Below, piece after piece: positions 26,972 to 35,293 of a stretch of DNA of 52,848 nt. This DNA comes from Actinomycetota bacterium (GTDB lineage: Bacteria; Actinomycetota; Actinomycetes; S36-B12; UBA5976). The stretch covers positions 1-52,848 of the forward strand of contig RFTJ01000008.1 of assembly GCA_009923495.1 (NCBI GenBank), read 5' to 3'. The notes below the pieces were generated by a model. That model did not search any database. It was not told the origin of the DNA and worked only from the letters and a program-made list of their open reading frames with translations. Every line of letters starts with the position of its first letter. Position 1 is the first letter of the stretch. The position numbers were made by a program, and so were the translations under genes.

Positions 26972-27913
26972 ATGTCAACTCAAACTTTGGATTCTGTGGC
27001 AGCTCGCCAGGTGCAGTCGCGTGCACCGAAAAAGCGCAACAAGAATAGAGGCAAACTTTGGTGGCGGTATTTAACCGCCGTCCTAGCATTTTTATTCGCT
27101 GTCATGCCAATTGTCTGGGTAATGATGGCAGCCTTGAATCCGGCTGGCACACTTTCAACTCTGAATTTGCACTGGAGCGACTTTGGTCTTGATAACTTCC
27201 GATTCTTATTCGGCAAGCATGACATTAGCAATGACGTAACTTATGAGAATTATCCATACCTACATTGGTATGGTAACTCGCTCATGATTTCTTCTGTGGC
27301 AGCAATCTTGCAAGTAACAGTCGCAACTGTGGCCGCTTACGCATTTAGTCGCATTGCTTTCAAAGGGCGCCGACTTAGTCTTGGTGGACTGCTCATTCTG
27401 CAAATGTTTCCCCAGATCCTTTCTTTCATTGCACTCTTTTTGATTATGCAGAAAATCGGAACAATTTTCCCATTCATGGGAACTGGCACCATTGCCGGAC
27501 TAATTCTTATTTATTTGGGCGGGGCAATGGGCTACAACACTTATTTGCTCAAGGGCTTCTTTGACACCATACCTCGTGAGCTCGATGAGGCGGCAATTGT
27601 TGATGGAGCTACCGCTAACCAAGTGTTCATGAAAATCATTTTGCCATTGGCAGCCCCAATGCTCGCGGTAGTTATGTTGCTCTCCTTCATCGGACTCATG
27701 AACGACTTCGTCTTAGCCAGCATTTTCTTGACTAAGACCGATCAGATGACCCTGGCTGTTGGCCTTCGTTCATTTATTTCAGGGCGATACGCATCAAACT
27801 GGGGGGTATTTGCGGCTGGCGCCATGTTGGCTGCGCTACCAGTTGTAATCCTCTTCCAAGTACTTCAGCGCTTCATCGTCGAGGGACTATCCGCAGGCTC
27901 TGTTAAGGGCTAG
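26972..27913 (+). CDS. malG: Maltodextrin ABC transporter permease MalG (second copy)
   Basis: 313 residues from ATG 26972, just behind AGGAGA that overlaps the malF stop. A longer in-frame opening from 26873 would overlap malF and is rejected. Six helices, docking loop EAAIVDGATANQVF and C-terminus QRFIVEGLSAGSVKG. It completes the second MalEFG transporter and is followed after about 50 bases by the second pullulanase, so all four are probably one transcript. An ATPase gene is again absent. Confidence 0.94.
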   Translation: MSTQTLDSVAARQVQSRAPKKRNKNRGKLWWRYLTAVLAFLFAVMPIVWVMMAALNPAGTLSTLNLHWSDFGLDNFRFLFGKHDISNDVTYENYPYLHWYGNSLMISSVAAILQVTVATVAAYAFSRIAFKGRRLSLGGLLILQMFPQILSFIALFLIMQKIGTIFPFMGTGTIAGLILIYLGGAMGYNTYLLKGFFDTIPRELDEAAIVDGATANQVFMKIILPLAAPMLAVVMLLSFIGLMNDFVLASIFLTKTDQMTLAVGLRSFISGRYASNWGVFAAGAMLAALPVVILFQVLQRFIVEGLSAGSVKG

Positions 27914-27966
27914 TAAATAACGAAATCTTGATGTTAAACAACATAGAAAAAGGGAAAAAGTATCAA

Positions 27967-30912
27967 ATGAAGGTATCAGTTCAGCGCAAGGCAATCATCA
28001 GAATCCTTGCCGCATTTTCACTACTAGCAGGGTTTTTAGGTGCATATGGATTTGCCCCGGCATCAGCATCCACAACAAGCACCATAACGATTCACTACAA
28101 TCGCCCGGATAATAACTACACCGACTGGAACATGTGGATTTGGTTTCCAGGGTTCACTGACGACTACGCCAAAGAACATGGCCTGATTGGCACTCAAGAT
28201 ACTTCAGCGCGAAATCTCTTCAATGGAACTGATGCGTATGGCAAGAAGTTGACTCTGACTCTGACTGATATTCAGGATGTCAAAAAGATTGGCTTTATCG
28301 TTCGCAAAGATGATTGGTCTAAGGATGTCGGCTCCGATCGATTTATTACTGAGTTTGATGCTAATGGAAATGCCGAAATTTGGATCCGCTCTGGAATTGC
28401 CAAAGTTTATACTTCAGTTCCATGTTTGTGTGCTGAAATTTATAGCGCAACCCAAGATGATTATCGAACCATCAATGTCACACTGAGCGAAACTTTCCGT
28501 GGCGTTACCGGCGACACTGGCGCACAAGGCTGGACAATTTCTGACGGATTAAATATTGTCTCAGTGGCGGTAGCTCAAGCTGGTAAAACTATTAGAACCA
28601 CCAGAGCGCTCCGGCTTACAACAGATGCCGACATGGTATTGGGCAAAACATATACCGTAACTAACACTCGATCATTTGCGGTCACGAAGAAGCAAGTGAA
28701 ATCAAATGTTGCAACTTTGACGACTACTACTGCACCTGGTGTTTCACCTGGTCAAACTGTGATTGTAAAAAATGTTGATGGTCGAATAGATGGTGTCGTT
28801 AAAGTAGTAGCTTCACCAACGCCAACTGCATCGCCAACTGCAATCACTTTCTCGTATGCAAAAACATCTCCAGACATTGCACTATCTGACGCAAGTGGAA
28901 CTGTTGAAACTGGCTTTGGCAGCGCACCTGTCGTAACCGGTCAAATCTTCTCTTCGCCTACCTTTGCGGAAAAATTCACTTACGACGGAGATGATCTAGG
29001 GAACACCTACACACCTACCAAAACCAGTTTCCGCGTTTGGGCACCAACAGCTACCGACGTTAAACTTCTGACATTCGGAAATGCACTGCCACCTTCGTCA
29101 ATCTCAGATACGCCAACTGTGATACAGCTGACTCAAGGTGTGAAGGGAACTTGGTTCGGTTCAATTGATGGCGATCAGCATGGTTTGATTTACCAGTACC
29201 GAGTCTCGGTTAATGGTGAAGTCAACGACACCATCGATCCTTATGCTCGTTCGGCGATGGCTAATGGCACCAAGGGTGTCGTTCTGGACTTGTCCAAAAC
29301 TAATCCCACGGGCTGGGCCACCCATAGCAAACCTGCATTCAGCGGCAAAGCCGTAGATGCTTCGGTTTACGAGCTTCACGTTCGTGATTTCTCAGTAGAT
29401 GCCACCAGTGGTATTCCGGAAAATCACAAAGGAAAGTTCCTGGCATTTACTGACCTGAACACTTCTTATTCGACAAAGGTAGGAACGAAAACCGTAACTA
29501 CCAAGACTGGTCTAAGTGCACTCAAGGAACTTGGAGTAACGCATGTTGAGTTGCTACCCATCTACGACTTCAACTCTGTCAATGAAACTCCTTCGCCTTC
29601 GGCAAGTCCGCAGTTCAACTGGGGATATGACCCACAAAACTTCAACATTCCGGAAGGTTCTTACTCAACCGACCCCAACGATCCAATTGCCCGCGTTAAG
29701 GAGTTAAAGCAGGCCATTCAGGCGATGCACGCAAACGGTCTACGCGTTGTGATGGACGTTGTCTACCCACACGTTGGAAGTGCAGTTGACTTTAGTCAGC
29801 AGCGCATTGTTCCCGGCTATTTCTACCGAACGGAAGCCAATGGTGAGCTAGCAAACGGAAGTGGCTGTGGCAATGAACTTGCATCTGAGCGGCCAATGGT
29901 TCGAAAGTTTGTAACCGACTCATTTAAGTATTGGACGTCGGAATACAAGATGGATGGATATCGGTTAGATCAAATGGGTCTAATGGACATCACGACTGTT
30001 AACGGAATTCGATCGGCGATTGACTCCGTTGACTCATCGGTAATCACTTACGGTGAAGGCTGGAACATCGGAAGCGTATTGCCGGTCGCACAAAAAGCCG
30101 CGCAGCCGAACGTCGCCCAGATTCCTAAGTTTGGAGTATTCAACGACCAGATACGAGATGCAATCAAGGGATCAACTGGCAATCTAGTAGCGCCTGGATG
30201 GATTTCTGGAGACCCTTACGCAAGCGTTGATGTCAAGACCGGCATTACTGCTAACACAGATTACAGTGCAGAATTGTACCCCAACTGGACAACTGTAAAT
30301 CCTGGCCAGTCTGTGAACTATGTAGAAGCCCATGACAACCACACCTTGTACGACAAGTTAAAGGCCAGCGCCCCAGGCACAGATGCTCAAGCAGCTGTCA
30401 AAGTCCGACTTGCTGGCGCAGTTATGTTATTGGCGCAAGGCATGCCATTCATTCATGCGGGACAAGAGTTCTTGCGCACTAAAGAGGGCAATGGCAACAG
30501 CTACAACGCTCCGAATGAGATTAACTCGCTCAAGTACGGTTCGCGGTTAGCCAATGCAGTGACGGTTAAGTACTACGCCGGTTTGATTTCTATCAGAAAG
30601 CAGCATCCAGCATTTAGGATGTCAACTTCGGCGCAAATCAGGGCGAATCTGAAGTTCATGAAAACTGCAGATTCCGTTATCGCTTACCGAATCAATGGGG
30701 CAGCGGTTCGAGATACATGGAAGAACATCGTTGTAGTTCATAATTCTCAGACCACGCCAGCATCGGTTAGTCTGCCATCTGCTGGTGAATGGCAATTGTT
30801 TGTGACTGGGACTTCAGTTTCAACTAATCCAACTAAGCCAGTTAAGACATTGAAGCGGGTGTACAACTTGAATGTACCTGCGCAGTCAACGGTGATTGCC
30901 GTAAAGAAGTAA
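27967..30912 (+). CDS. pulA: Secreted type I pullulanase-like GH13 protein (second copy)
   Basis: 981 residues from ATG 27967, where the signal peptide MKVSVQRKAIIRIL begins (cleavage near ASASTTS). In-frame ATG 27931 and TTG 27928 are less likely. A PUD domain (TIHYNRPDNNYTDW) is followed by the N-terminal pullulanase beta domains and the GH13 barrel. The YNWGYDP-type motif is FNWGYDPQNF. Catalytic residues are D668 in DGYRLD, E697 in GEGW and D790 in VEAHDNHTLYD. Region I reads DVVYPHV: the usual asparagine before the histidine is proline (P601). No FN3 cassettes are present, unlike the first copy. A small linker PSPSASP is inserted before the NWGYDP motif. Probably active, but the region I change leaves doubt about full activity. 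Confidence 0.9.
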   Translation: MKVSVQRKAIIRILAAFSLLAGFLGAYGFAPASASTTSTITIHYNRPDNNYTDWNMWIWFPGFTDDYAKEHGLIGTQDTSARNLFNGTDAYGKKLTLTLTDIQDVKKIGFIVRKDDWSKDVGSDRFITEFDANGNAEIWIRSGIAKVYTSVPCLCAEIYSATQDDYRTINVTLSETFRGVTGDTGAQGWTISDGLNIVSVAVAQAGKTIRTTRALRLTTDADMVLGKTYTVTNTRSFAVTKKQVKSNVATLTTTTAPGVSPGQTVIVKNVDGRIDGVVKVVASPTPTASPTAITFSYAKTSPDIALSDASGTVETGFGSAPVVTGQIFSSPTFAEKFTYDGDDLGNTYTPTKTSFRVWAPTATDVKLLTFGNALPPSSISDTPTVIQLTQGVKGTWFGSIDGDQHGLIYQYRVSVNGEVNDTIDPYARSAMANGTKGVVLDLSKTNPTGWATHSKPAFSGKAVDASVYELHVRDFSVDATSGIPENHKGKFLAFTDLNTSYSTKVGTKTVTTKTGLSALKELGVTHVELLPIYDFNSVNETPSPSASPQFNWGYDPQNFNIPEGSYSTDPNDPIARVKELKQAIQAMHANGLRVVMDVVYPHVGSAVDFSQQRIVPGYFYRTEANGELANGSGCGNELASERPMVRKFVTDSFKYWTSEYKMDGYRLDQMGLMDITTVNGIRSAIDSVDSSVITYGEGWNIGSVLPVAQKAAQPNVAQIPKFGVFNDQIRDAIKGSTGNLVAPGWISGDPYASVDVKTGITANTDYSAELYPNWTTVNPGQSVNYVEAHDNHTLYDKLKASAPGTDAQAAVKVRLAGAVMLLAQGMPFIHAGQEFLRTKEGNGNSYNAPNEINSLKYGSRLANAVTVKYYAGLISIRKQHPAFRMSTSAQIRANLKFMKTADSVIAYRINGAAVRDTWKNIVVVHNSQTTPASVSLPSAGEWQLFVTGTSVSTNPTKPVKTLKRVYNLNVPAQSTVIAVKK

Positions 30913-30927
30913 TCATTCAAATCCTTT

Positions 30928-30965
30928 GGGGGATGTGAGCGGGTGTGCGACCGCTTACATCCCCC
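30928..30965 (+). terminator. Hairpin terminator at the end of the starch locus
   Basis: A 15-bp stem (30928-30942 with 30951-30965, one G-T pair) with an 8-base loop, 15 bases after the pullulanase stop. The right arm contains CCGCTTACA, the same nonamer as the operator at 19725-19760. Confidence 0.75.
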
Positions 30966-31045
30966 ATTAATTTGCTGAGATGATGCCTAATTGTGTTGGG
31001 CAGCACCAAAACCATTAAACTTTTCTAGCGCCGCAATGGCGACTG

Positions 31046-31117
31046 GCCGCCTTAGCTCAGGGGTAGAGCAACGCACTCGTAATGCGTAGGTCCGGGGTTC
31101 AAATCCCCGAGGCGGCT
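31046..31117 (+). tRNA. tRNA-Thr (anticodon CGT)
   Basis: A complete 72-base cloverleaf: acceptor GCCGCCT with AGGCGGC, D-arm GCTC/GAGC, anticodon stem ACGCA/TGCGT with loop CTCGTAA (anticodon CGT at 31078-31080, reading ACG), T-arm CGGGG TTCAAAT CCCCG and discriminator T. CCA is not encoded. A possible promoter TTGTGT (30991) with TTAAAC (31015) lies upstream. Confidence 0.95.
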
Positions 31118-31150
31118 CTGAATCAAGGCCTGCTGGCCTTGATTCAGAGC
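31115..31150 (+). terminator. Perfect hairpin directly after tRNA-Thr
   Basis: A 16-bp perfect inverted repeat (31115-31130 with 31135-31150) with a TGCT loop. It begins inside the last bases of the tRNA. Probably a terminator or processing signal, though no T-run follows. Confidence 0.65.
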
Positions 31151-31316
31151 CCTATTCGTTTGAACCCCGGAAAGGGTGGGGAGGAGAACAAATCGCGTTA
31201 AGCGATTGTGTTCGACGGTTCCCCGAGGCGGCTCGCACCAGATTGGCCTATTGGCTCACCGTAGGTGCGAGCAGAAAGCGCTCTTGATTTCGCAACCGAC
31301 CATCAAGGCCTGCTCA
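31118..31316. repeat. Structured tRNA-derived repeat region, possible att scar
   Basis: About 200 bases without a gene. It holds an inverted copy of the tRNA T-arm (31092-31103 vs 31159-31170, 12 of 12) and a direct copy of the tRNA 3' end (CCCCGAGGCGGCTC at 31105-31118 and 31221-31234). It also holds a 13-base direct repeat ATCAAGGCCTGCT (31122-31134, 31302-31314), a small hairpin around AATCGC/GCGATT (about 31190-31206) and a 9-bp inverted repeat GCTCGCACC/GGTGCGAGC (about 31231-31273). Duplicated tRNA 3' ends are typical of integration sites. No integrase is near. Confidence 0.7.
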
Positions 31317-32180
31317 CTATTCCAATTCAACTTCTGATACCAAATCAATCCCTGAAAGTAATTTCCGCTTACTGGGCTTTGCATTGAAAAATTGATCAAG
31401 AGCCTGTGTCTTAATTACCGCATCAAATCTTTGATGGGAGATCCATGTTATGTAAGTTTGCTGATCTTGAATCTGCCCAAGTCTTTGCTGCAGGCTCTTT
31501 GTCCAAACCTCAAGCTGCTGGTTTCTATGTATGCCAAGCTGCCCAACAGCTTGATAGGTGTATCGGCAATGCTTTGTGGCAATACGAACAAGGTGCAGTT
31601 GGCTTGGCCTTGGCTTATTAGGAAGTTTCAGAATTTGATCAAAGAGATGGATCCAACTTTCTTCGATTAAGTAAATTATGTTGCGGTATTGCTCAAGATT
31701 ACTTAGCTCGAGCTGGGATTTAGACACTGGTGGATGTAATGAAAATTCAGCGAATCGATTCCAGAGTTGCTCAACTATTGGTTCCGTGAGTGATTGCTCA
31801 AGGCGGTTCACTTCGGTGGCGCGTTGCTGAATAAGTTCTTCTCTCAGAACTGTCTGAACGTGCTGATTTTCTAATTTAGCTGTAAGTGAAAGCAATGCAT
31901 CTAAGTTCCGAATTGGTTCTAGATGTTGATTAAACTCATTGATTTGATCAACTAGTTCGCGCCTAGCCCGCCGTTTGAGTAATGGCGAGAAGGATTTTAG
32001 CAGCGACTTTGTTGCTCTAATAGCCACCCGAGCATCATGAATTGCTTCAATCGTTATCTCAGTGCGCAACTTAGTGATGTTCTCGGTCAGAGTCTGATGT
32101 TGTCGACTTAAAAGAACGGCCATGAATCCCGCGGTTTCAAAATCAAAATCGTTTTCGATACTCGGAAGCTCTGTACTCAC
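31317..32180 (-). CDS. CHAD domain protein
   Basis: 287 residues, GTG start. The conserved histidine alpha-helical (CHAD) pattern is visible twice: HDARVAIRATKSLLKSF near residue 48 and HLVRIATKHCRYTYQAV near residue 200. Many basic residues and helices are expected. CHAD proteins bind inorganic polyphosphate and often sit on polyphosphate granules. There is no CYTH/triphosphatase domain fused here. It is last in a minus-strand group with HPP and arsC genes (gaps of 48 and 6 bases). A phosphate/arsenate-related link is possible but not shown. Confidence 0.8.
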   Translation of the reverse strand: MSTELPSIENDFDFETAGFMAVLLSRQHQTLTENITKLRTEITIEAIHDARVAIRATKSLLKSFSPLLKRRARRELVDQINEFNQHLEPIRNLDALLSLTAKLENQHVQTVLREELIQQRATEVNRLEQSLTEPIVEQLWNRFAEFSLHPPVSKSQLELSNLEQYRNIIYLIEESWIHLFDQILKLPNKPRPSQLHLVRIATKHCRYTYQAVGQLGIHRNQQLEVWTKSLQQRLGQIQDQQTYITWISHQRFDAVIKTQALDQFFNAKPSKRKLLSGIDLVSEVELE

Positions 32181-32228
32181 CTAATCATTGTTAGCAGGAA
32201 ATACCCTTACCTTGACTTGATTTTTGAT

Positions 32229-32771
32229 TTACCAGTATCGAGGGTATGCCTCATCCCGAGTTACATTGTTATAAATCAAGGCAACAGCGACCAAAATTGA
32301 CGAACCAAGGAATGCTGGAAAAATAATTGAGTGCCAGCCTGGATCAATTTCTAAATAATGAAAACTCAAGTAGATGATTACTGGATTAGCACCTGCTGGT
32401 GGGTGGACAGTGCCCGATAGCATCATGAATGTCAATGAGACAGCTAATGCAAGACCAACGGTCCACCATTGGGCCCCGAGAAACTTAGTGACAGCAATCC
32501 CCGAGGCATAACTTATGGTGTGGCCAATGATGACATTTCGGGGTTGAGCAAACGGTGAATCCGGGAAACCAAATAGCAACACACAGCTTCCGCCGAAAGA
32601 GCCCATAATCAGTAAATTATTTGGAGCCTTTGAAGCAGTTGCAATTACGGCTACCGCGATAAATGCCCCAATGGCTGAAATCAGGATGTGATTCCTGCTT
32701 GCAATCGGTGGGCGCTCGCTTCCTTGGCCCTTTAGTTTGGTTAAAAAATCAGAAATGGAAGTTTTCGGCAT
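32229..32771 (-). CDS. HPP family membrane protein
   Basis: 180 residues with four to five membrane segments and the hallmark VHPPAGANPVIIYL near residue 123. HPP family proteins are small integral membrane proteins; some plant and cyanobacterial members are linked to nitrite transport, but the general function is unsettled. Only 6 bases separate it from the arsC stop upstream, so the two are almost certainly cotranscribed. Confidence 0.85.
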   Translation of the reverse strand: MPKTSISDFLTKLKGQGSERPPIASRNHILISAIGAFIAVAVIATASKAPNNLLIMGSFGGSCVLLFGFPDSPFAQPRNVIIGHTISYASGIAVTKFLGAQWWTVGLALAVSLTFMMLSGTVHPPAGANPVIIYLSFHYLEIDPGWHSIIFPAFLGSSILVAVALIYNNVTRDEAYPRYW

Positions 32772-32777
32772 GGAGAG

Positions 32778-33185
32778 CTACTCGCTTGGCAACAGTTCGC
32801 TAATTAGTTGCTCAACAAGTACCTTGATTTCATCCCTGATTGGGCGAACAGCGTCCACGCCCTGTCCGGCAGGGTCTGCCAACTTCCAGTCTTCGTAGCG
32901 CTTGCCTGGGAAAATTGGGCAAACATCGCCGCAACCCATGGTGATTACAACATCCGAGATTTCAACCGATTCGGTCGTGAGGATTTTGGGCTGCTCCGCA
33001 GAAATGTCAATCCCAAGTTCGGCCATCGCGGAAACCACTGAGGGATTGATTGAGTCTGCTGGGGCGGAGCCAGCCGAACGCACCTCGATTTTGCCTGCGC
33101 TCAACTCTCGAAGGAATCCGGCAGCCATCTGAGAACGGCCGGCATTGTGAACACAAACAAATAGCACGCTTGGCTTTTCTGACAT
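32778..33185 (-). CDS. arsC: Arsenate reductase, low-molecular-weight phosphatase fold
   Basis: 135 residues; ATG 33185 behind AAAGGA. The active-site loop is VCVHNAGRSQMAAG near residues 10-23 (CX5R with the first cysteine). MGCGDVCPIFPGKRYEDW follows later, as in actinobacterial ArsC enzymes that use mycothiol and mycoredoxin, then DPAGQ. It reduces arsenate to arsenite in the cytoplasm. No arsenite exporter or ArsR regulator lies beside it, so detoxification must rely on genes elsewhere or the enzyme has another phosphatase-like role. Confidence 0.88.
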   Translation of the reverse strand: MSEKPSVLFVCVHNAGRSQMAAGFLRELSAGKIEVRSAGSAPADSINPSVVSAMAELGIDISAEQPKILTTESVEISDVVITMGCGDVCPIFPGKRYEDWKLADPAGQGVDAVRPIRDEIKVLVEQLISELLPSE

Positions 33186-33298
33186 TTGCTGTCCTTTCGA
33201 CTACTGTTTCAGTCTACTAATTTGTCCACTGTGCGCTGCAATGGCAACTCGCTTAGAGTTGAATTCACTTACCGTTCAGAGGGGAAAACCAGGCTGCA

Positions 33299-34204
33299 AT
33301 GACAAATCGAGTTCAGCATGCGATTGGGACTCGATTTCGGCGCATCATCACTAGTGATCCGGCAGGTGTTCCGCCCTGGCTCTCTGAAATTTCTTCAGGT
33401 GAAGATGCGGGTATGTTTTTGCCATCTGAAGCTCCGTGGATTGTGCATGGGGATCTGAGTACTTTAATCGGGGGCATCCGCGCTCTGCTAATTCAGGCGC
33501 TACATCCCGGTAGTCTGGCGGGAGTTGCGCAACATTCAAGATACGAATCAGATCCGCTTGGCCGACTTGCTGGCACCACCAAGTGGTTGACGATTCTCAC
33601 TTTTGGCAGCGCAGAGGCGATCCAAAGAGAGTCCGATCGAGTAAATTCCATGCATTCGAAAGTGCGGGGAAGTTACGACACACCTGATGGCCGTGTGATT
33701 AAATATCAGGCGACCGATCCCGACTTGCTGCAGTGGGTGCATGTGGCATTTACTGATTCCTTCTTACGCACTTTCCAAATGTATTCGACGGAGCGCGATC
33801 TCAACATCGCTGATGAGTATGTCGCAAAATGGGCACAGGCAGTTACTTTTTTAGGTTTAAGTACCGCGCCAAGATCTGAAACAGAACTTCAGGATGCAAT
33901 GGCTGGCTACCTAGCAAAAAATCAATTACAAGTAACCGAACAAACTAGGCGAGTTATTAAATTTATTAAACAGCCTCCACTTTCACGAACAGCATTAGTT
34001 GTGTACGGTCTACTATTCCAAGCAGCCTTAGTGTCGATACCCCAGCCATATCAATCAATGCTTGGTCTAAAAGCAAGACCTAAGTGGATAATTGTTCCCT
34101 TAGCTCGCACGTTAATGCGACTAATGCAGATTGCCATTGGTTCACATTCACCATTGGAAGAGGCTGCATTAGAGAGACTGCATCGAATCGGCGTACTTAA
34201 CTAG
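33299..34204 (+). CDS. Oxygenase MpaB / DUF2236 family protein
   Basis: 301 residues; AGAGGGG lies upstream of ATG 33299 at a longish spacing. Family signatures are ALLIQALHPGSLAGVAQHS, DPLGRLAGTTKWL and LLQWVHVAFTDSFLRTF. The histidines in these segments match the haem-binding pattern of the rubber-oxygenase/MpaB group. The reaction here is unknown. It is convergent with the membrane protein ending at 34197 and overlaps it by 8 bases. Confidence 0.8.
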   Translation: MTNRVQHAIGTRFRRIITSDPAGVPPWLSEISSGEDAGMFLPSEAPWIVHGDLSTLIGGIRALLIQALHPGSLAGVAQHSRYESDPLGRLAGTTKWLTILTFGSAEAIQRESDRVNSMHSKVRGSYDTPDGRVIKYQATDPDLLQWVHVAFTDSFLRTFQMYSTERDLNIADEYVAKWAQAVTFLGLSTAPRSETELQDAMAGYLAKNQLQVTEQTRRVIKFIKQPPLSRTALVVYGLLFQAALVSIPQPYQSMLGLKARPKWIIVPLARTLMRLMQIAIGSHSPLEEAALERLHRIGVLN

Positions 34205-34772
34205 TTGCTGAGTTCTCCCTGTATGGTCTCCATTTGATCATCCCCAAGCCGACTAAGGCAGCGATAAACAGGACCTGAACCGCAATTGCAACTGGCGAAG
34301 TAATGTTTTCCTTAATTAGTTGTCCAAGAGAAGTGGCCGCAAAGGCACTTGTGCCAAATACATAAAGTGAATACGTAACAACGCGACCCGAGGCAAAAGC
34401 TACTACCAACGGCCTAAGTGCCACACTTTTCATTAACCCGGCCGCTTCAAATAACTGCGCAGACGAAAATGGGCTGACAAAAAAGAGCAACCAGATAGCG
34501 GCTATGTGACCTTTAGACCTACTTAAATGTGTAGCTGCATTCTCCAAGTTACTTATGTACGAACGAGGGAACCTGTGCTGATTTTTTCGAAAGGTAACTG
34601 CCAAAATGAGCCGGGCACTAGTTGCGGACACAATCCCAAGAGTGATCAAGGAGATTTCATTTAGGTTTTGATTCAAGGCGAAAAAGACTAAGACCGACCA
34701 AGTAGGCGGAGCGAAAGCTGGCAGCAAATTGATGCCGAATACCACGGCAAAAACCAACATGTAATCGGTCAA
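34197..34772 (-). CDS. Small multi-pass membrane protein, function unknown
   Basis: 191 residues if started at TTG 34772, which overlaps the alkyltransferase stop. ATG 34760 is a possible shorter start. About five hydrophobic segments are visible (for example MLVFAVVFGINLLPAF, WLLFFVSPFSSAQLF, VLFIAALVGLGMI). The pattern is loosely reminiscent of SNARE-associated/DedA-like proteins, but I do not recognise a specific family. Translational coupling with ogt upstream is likely. Confidence 0.7.
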   Translation of the reverse strand: MTDYMLVFAVVFGINLLPAFAPPTWSVLVFFALNQNLNEISLITLGIVSATSARLILAVTFRKNQHRFPRSYISNLENAATHLSRSKGHIAAIWLLFFVSPFSSAQLFEAAGLMKSVALRPLVVAFASGRVVTYSLYVFGTSAFAATSLGQLIKENITSPVAIAVQVLFIAALVGLGMIKWRPYRENSATS

Positions 34773-35287
34773 AGGTCAACGCCTTCAAATTCGAGAAGTT
34801 TTCGTTTCACAGACTCGCCGTAGCCGTAACGGCCGAGAGAACCATCTGTTTTGATAATTCGGTGACATGGAATTATTGGAGCGATCAGATTCTGTGCGCA
34901 GGCAGTGGCAGCGGCACGAACCGCCGCGGGACTGGAAGTCTTCTTCGCCAGTTCCGAATATGAAATTGCTTTTCCTGGTTTAATCTGGCGCATCGCACGC
35001 CAACAATCTTGCCTAAATTTCGAACCTCCCTGGTCAACTTTGAGTGTATCCAGAGCTAGAAAATTGCCAGCGAGCCAATCCTGAAATACATCGGCAATAG
35101 GTTTTGGGATTTTCTGACGTTTTATTTGTAATCCGGGGCGCTGGGATAAAACACGCGTAGTTAATTCAGTTAACGAACCAAAACCCGCTCCAATTATGAC
35201 CGGCTGCAAATCAGCAGTGACAAGAATGTTGAGCGAACCAAATGGCGTACCGATTTTCTCAGCACTTACCGGTTGCGCGAGTTCCAT
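34769..35287 (-). CDS. ogt: Methylated-DNA--protein-cysteine S-methyltransferase
   Basis: 172 residues. The suicide-repair motif IPCHRIIKTDGSLGRYGYG near residue 138 contains the alkyl-accepting cysteine, and AISYSELAKKTSSPAAVRAA matches the DNA-binding helix region. It transfers alkyl groups from O6-alkylguanine to itself. It is 6 bases downstream of the aminotransferase stop on the same strand, so probably in one transcript. Length is typical for Ogt-type proteins. Confidence 0.9.
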   Translation of the reverse strand: MELAQPVSAEKIGTPFGSLNILVTADLQPVIIGAGFGSLTELTTRVLSQRPGLQIKRQKIPKPIADVFQDWLAGNFLALDTLKVDQGGSKFRQDCWRAMRQIKPGKAISYSELAKKTSSPAAVRAAATACAQNLIAPIIPCHRIIKTDGSLGRYGYGESVKRKLLEFEGVDL

Positions 35288-35293
35288 GGAATT

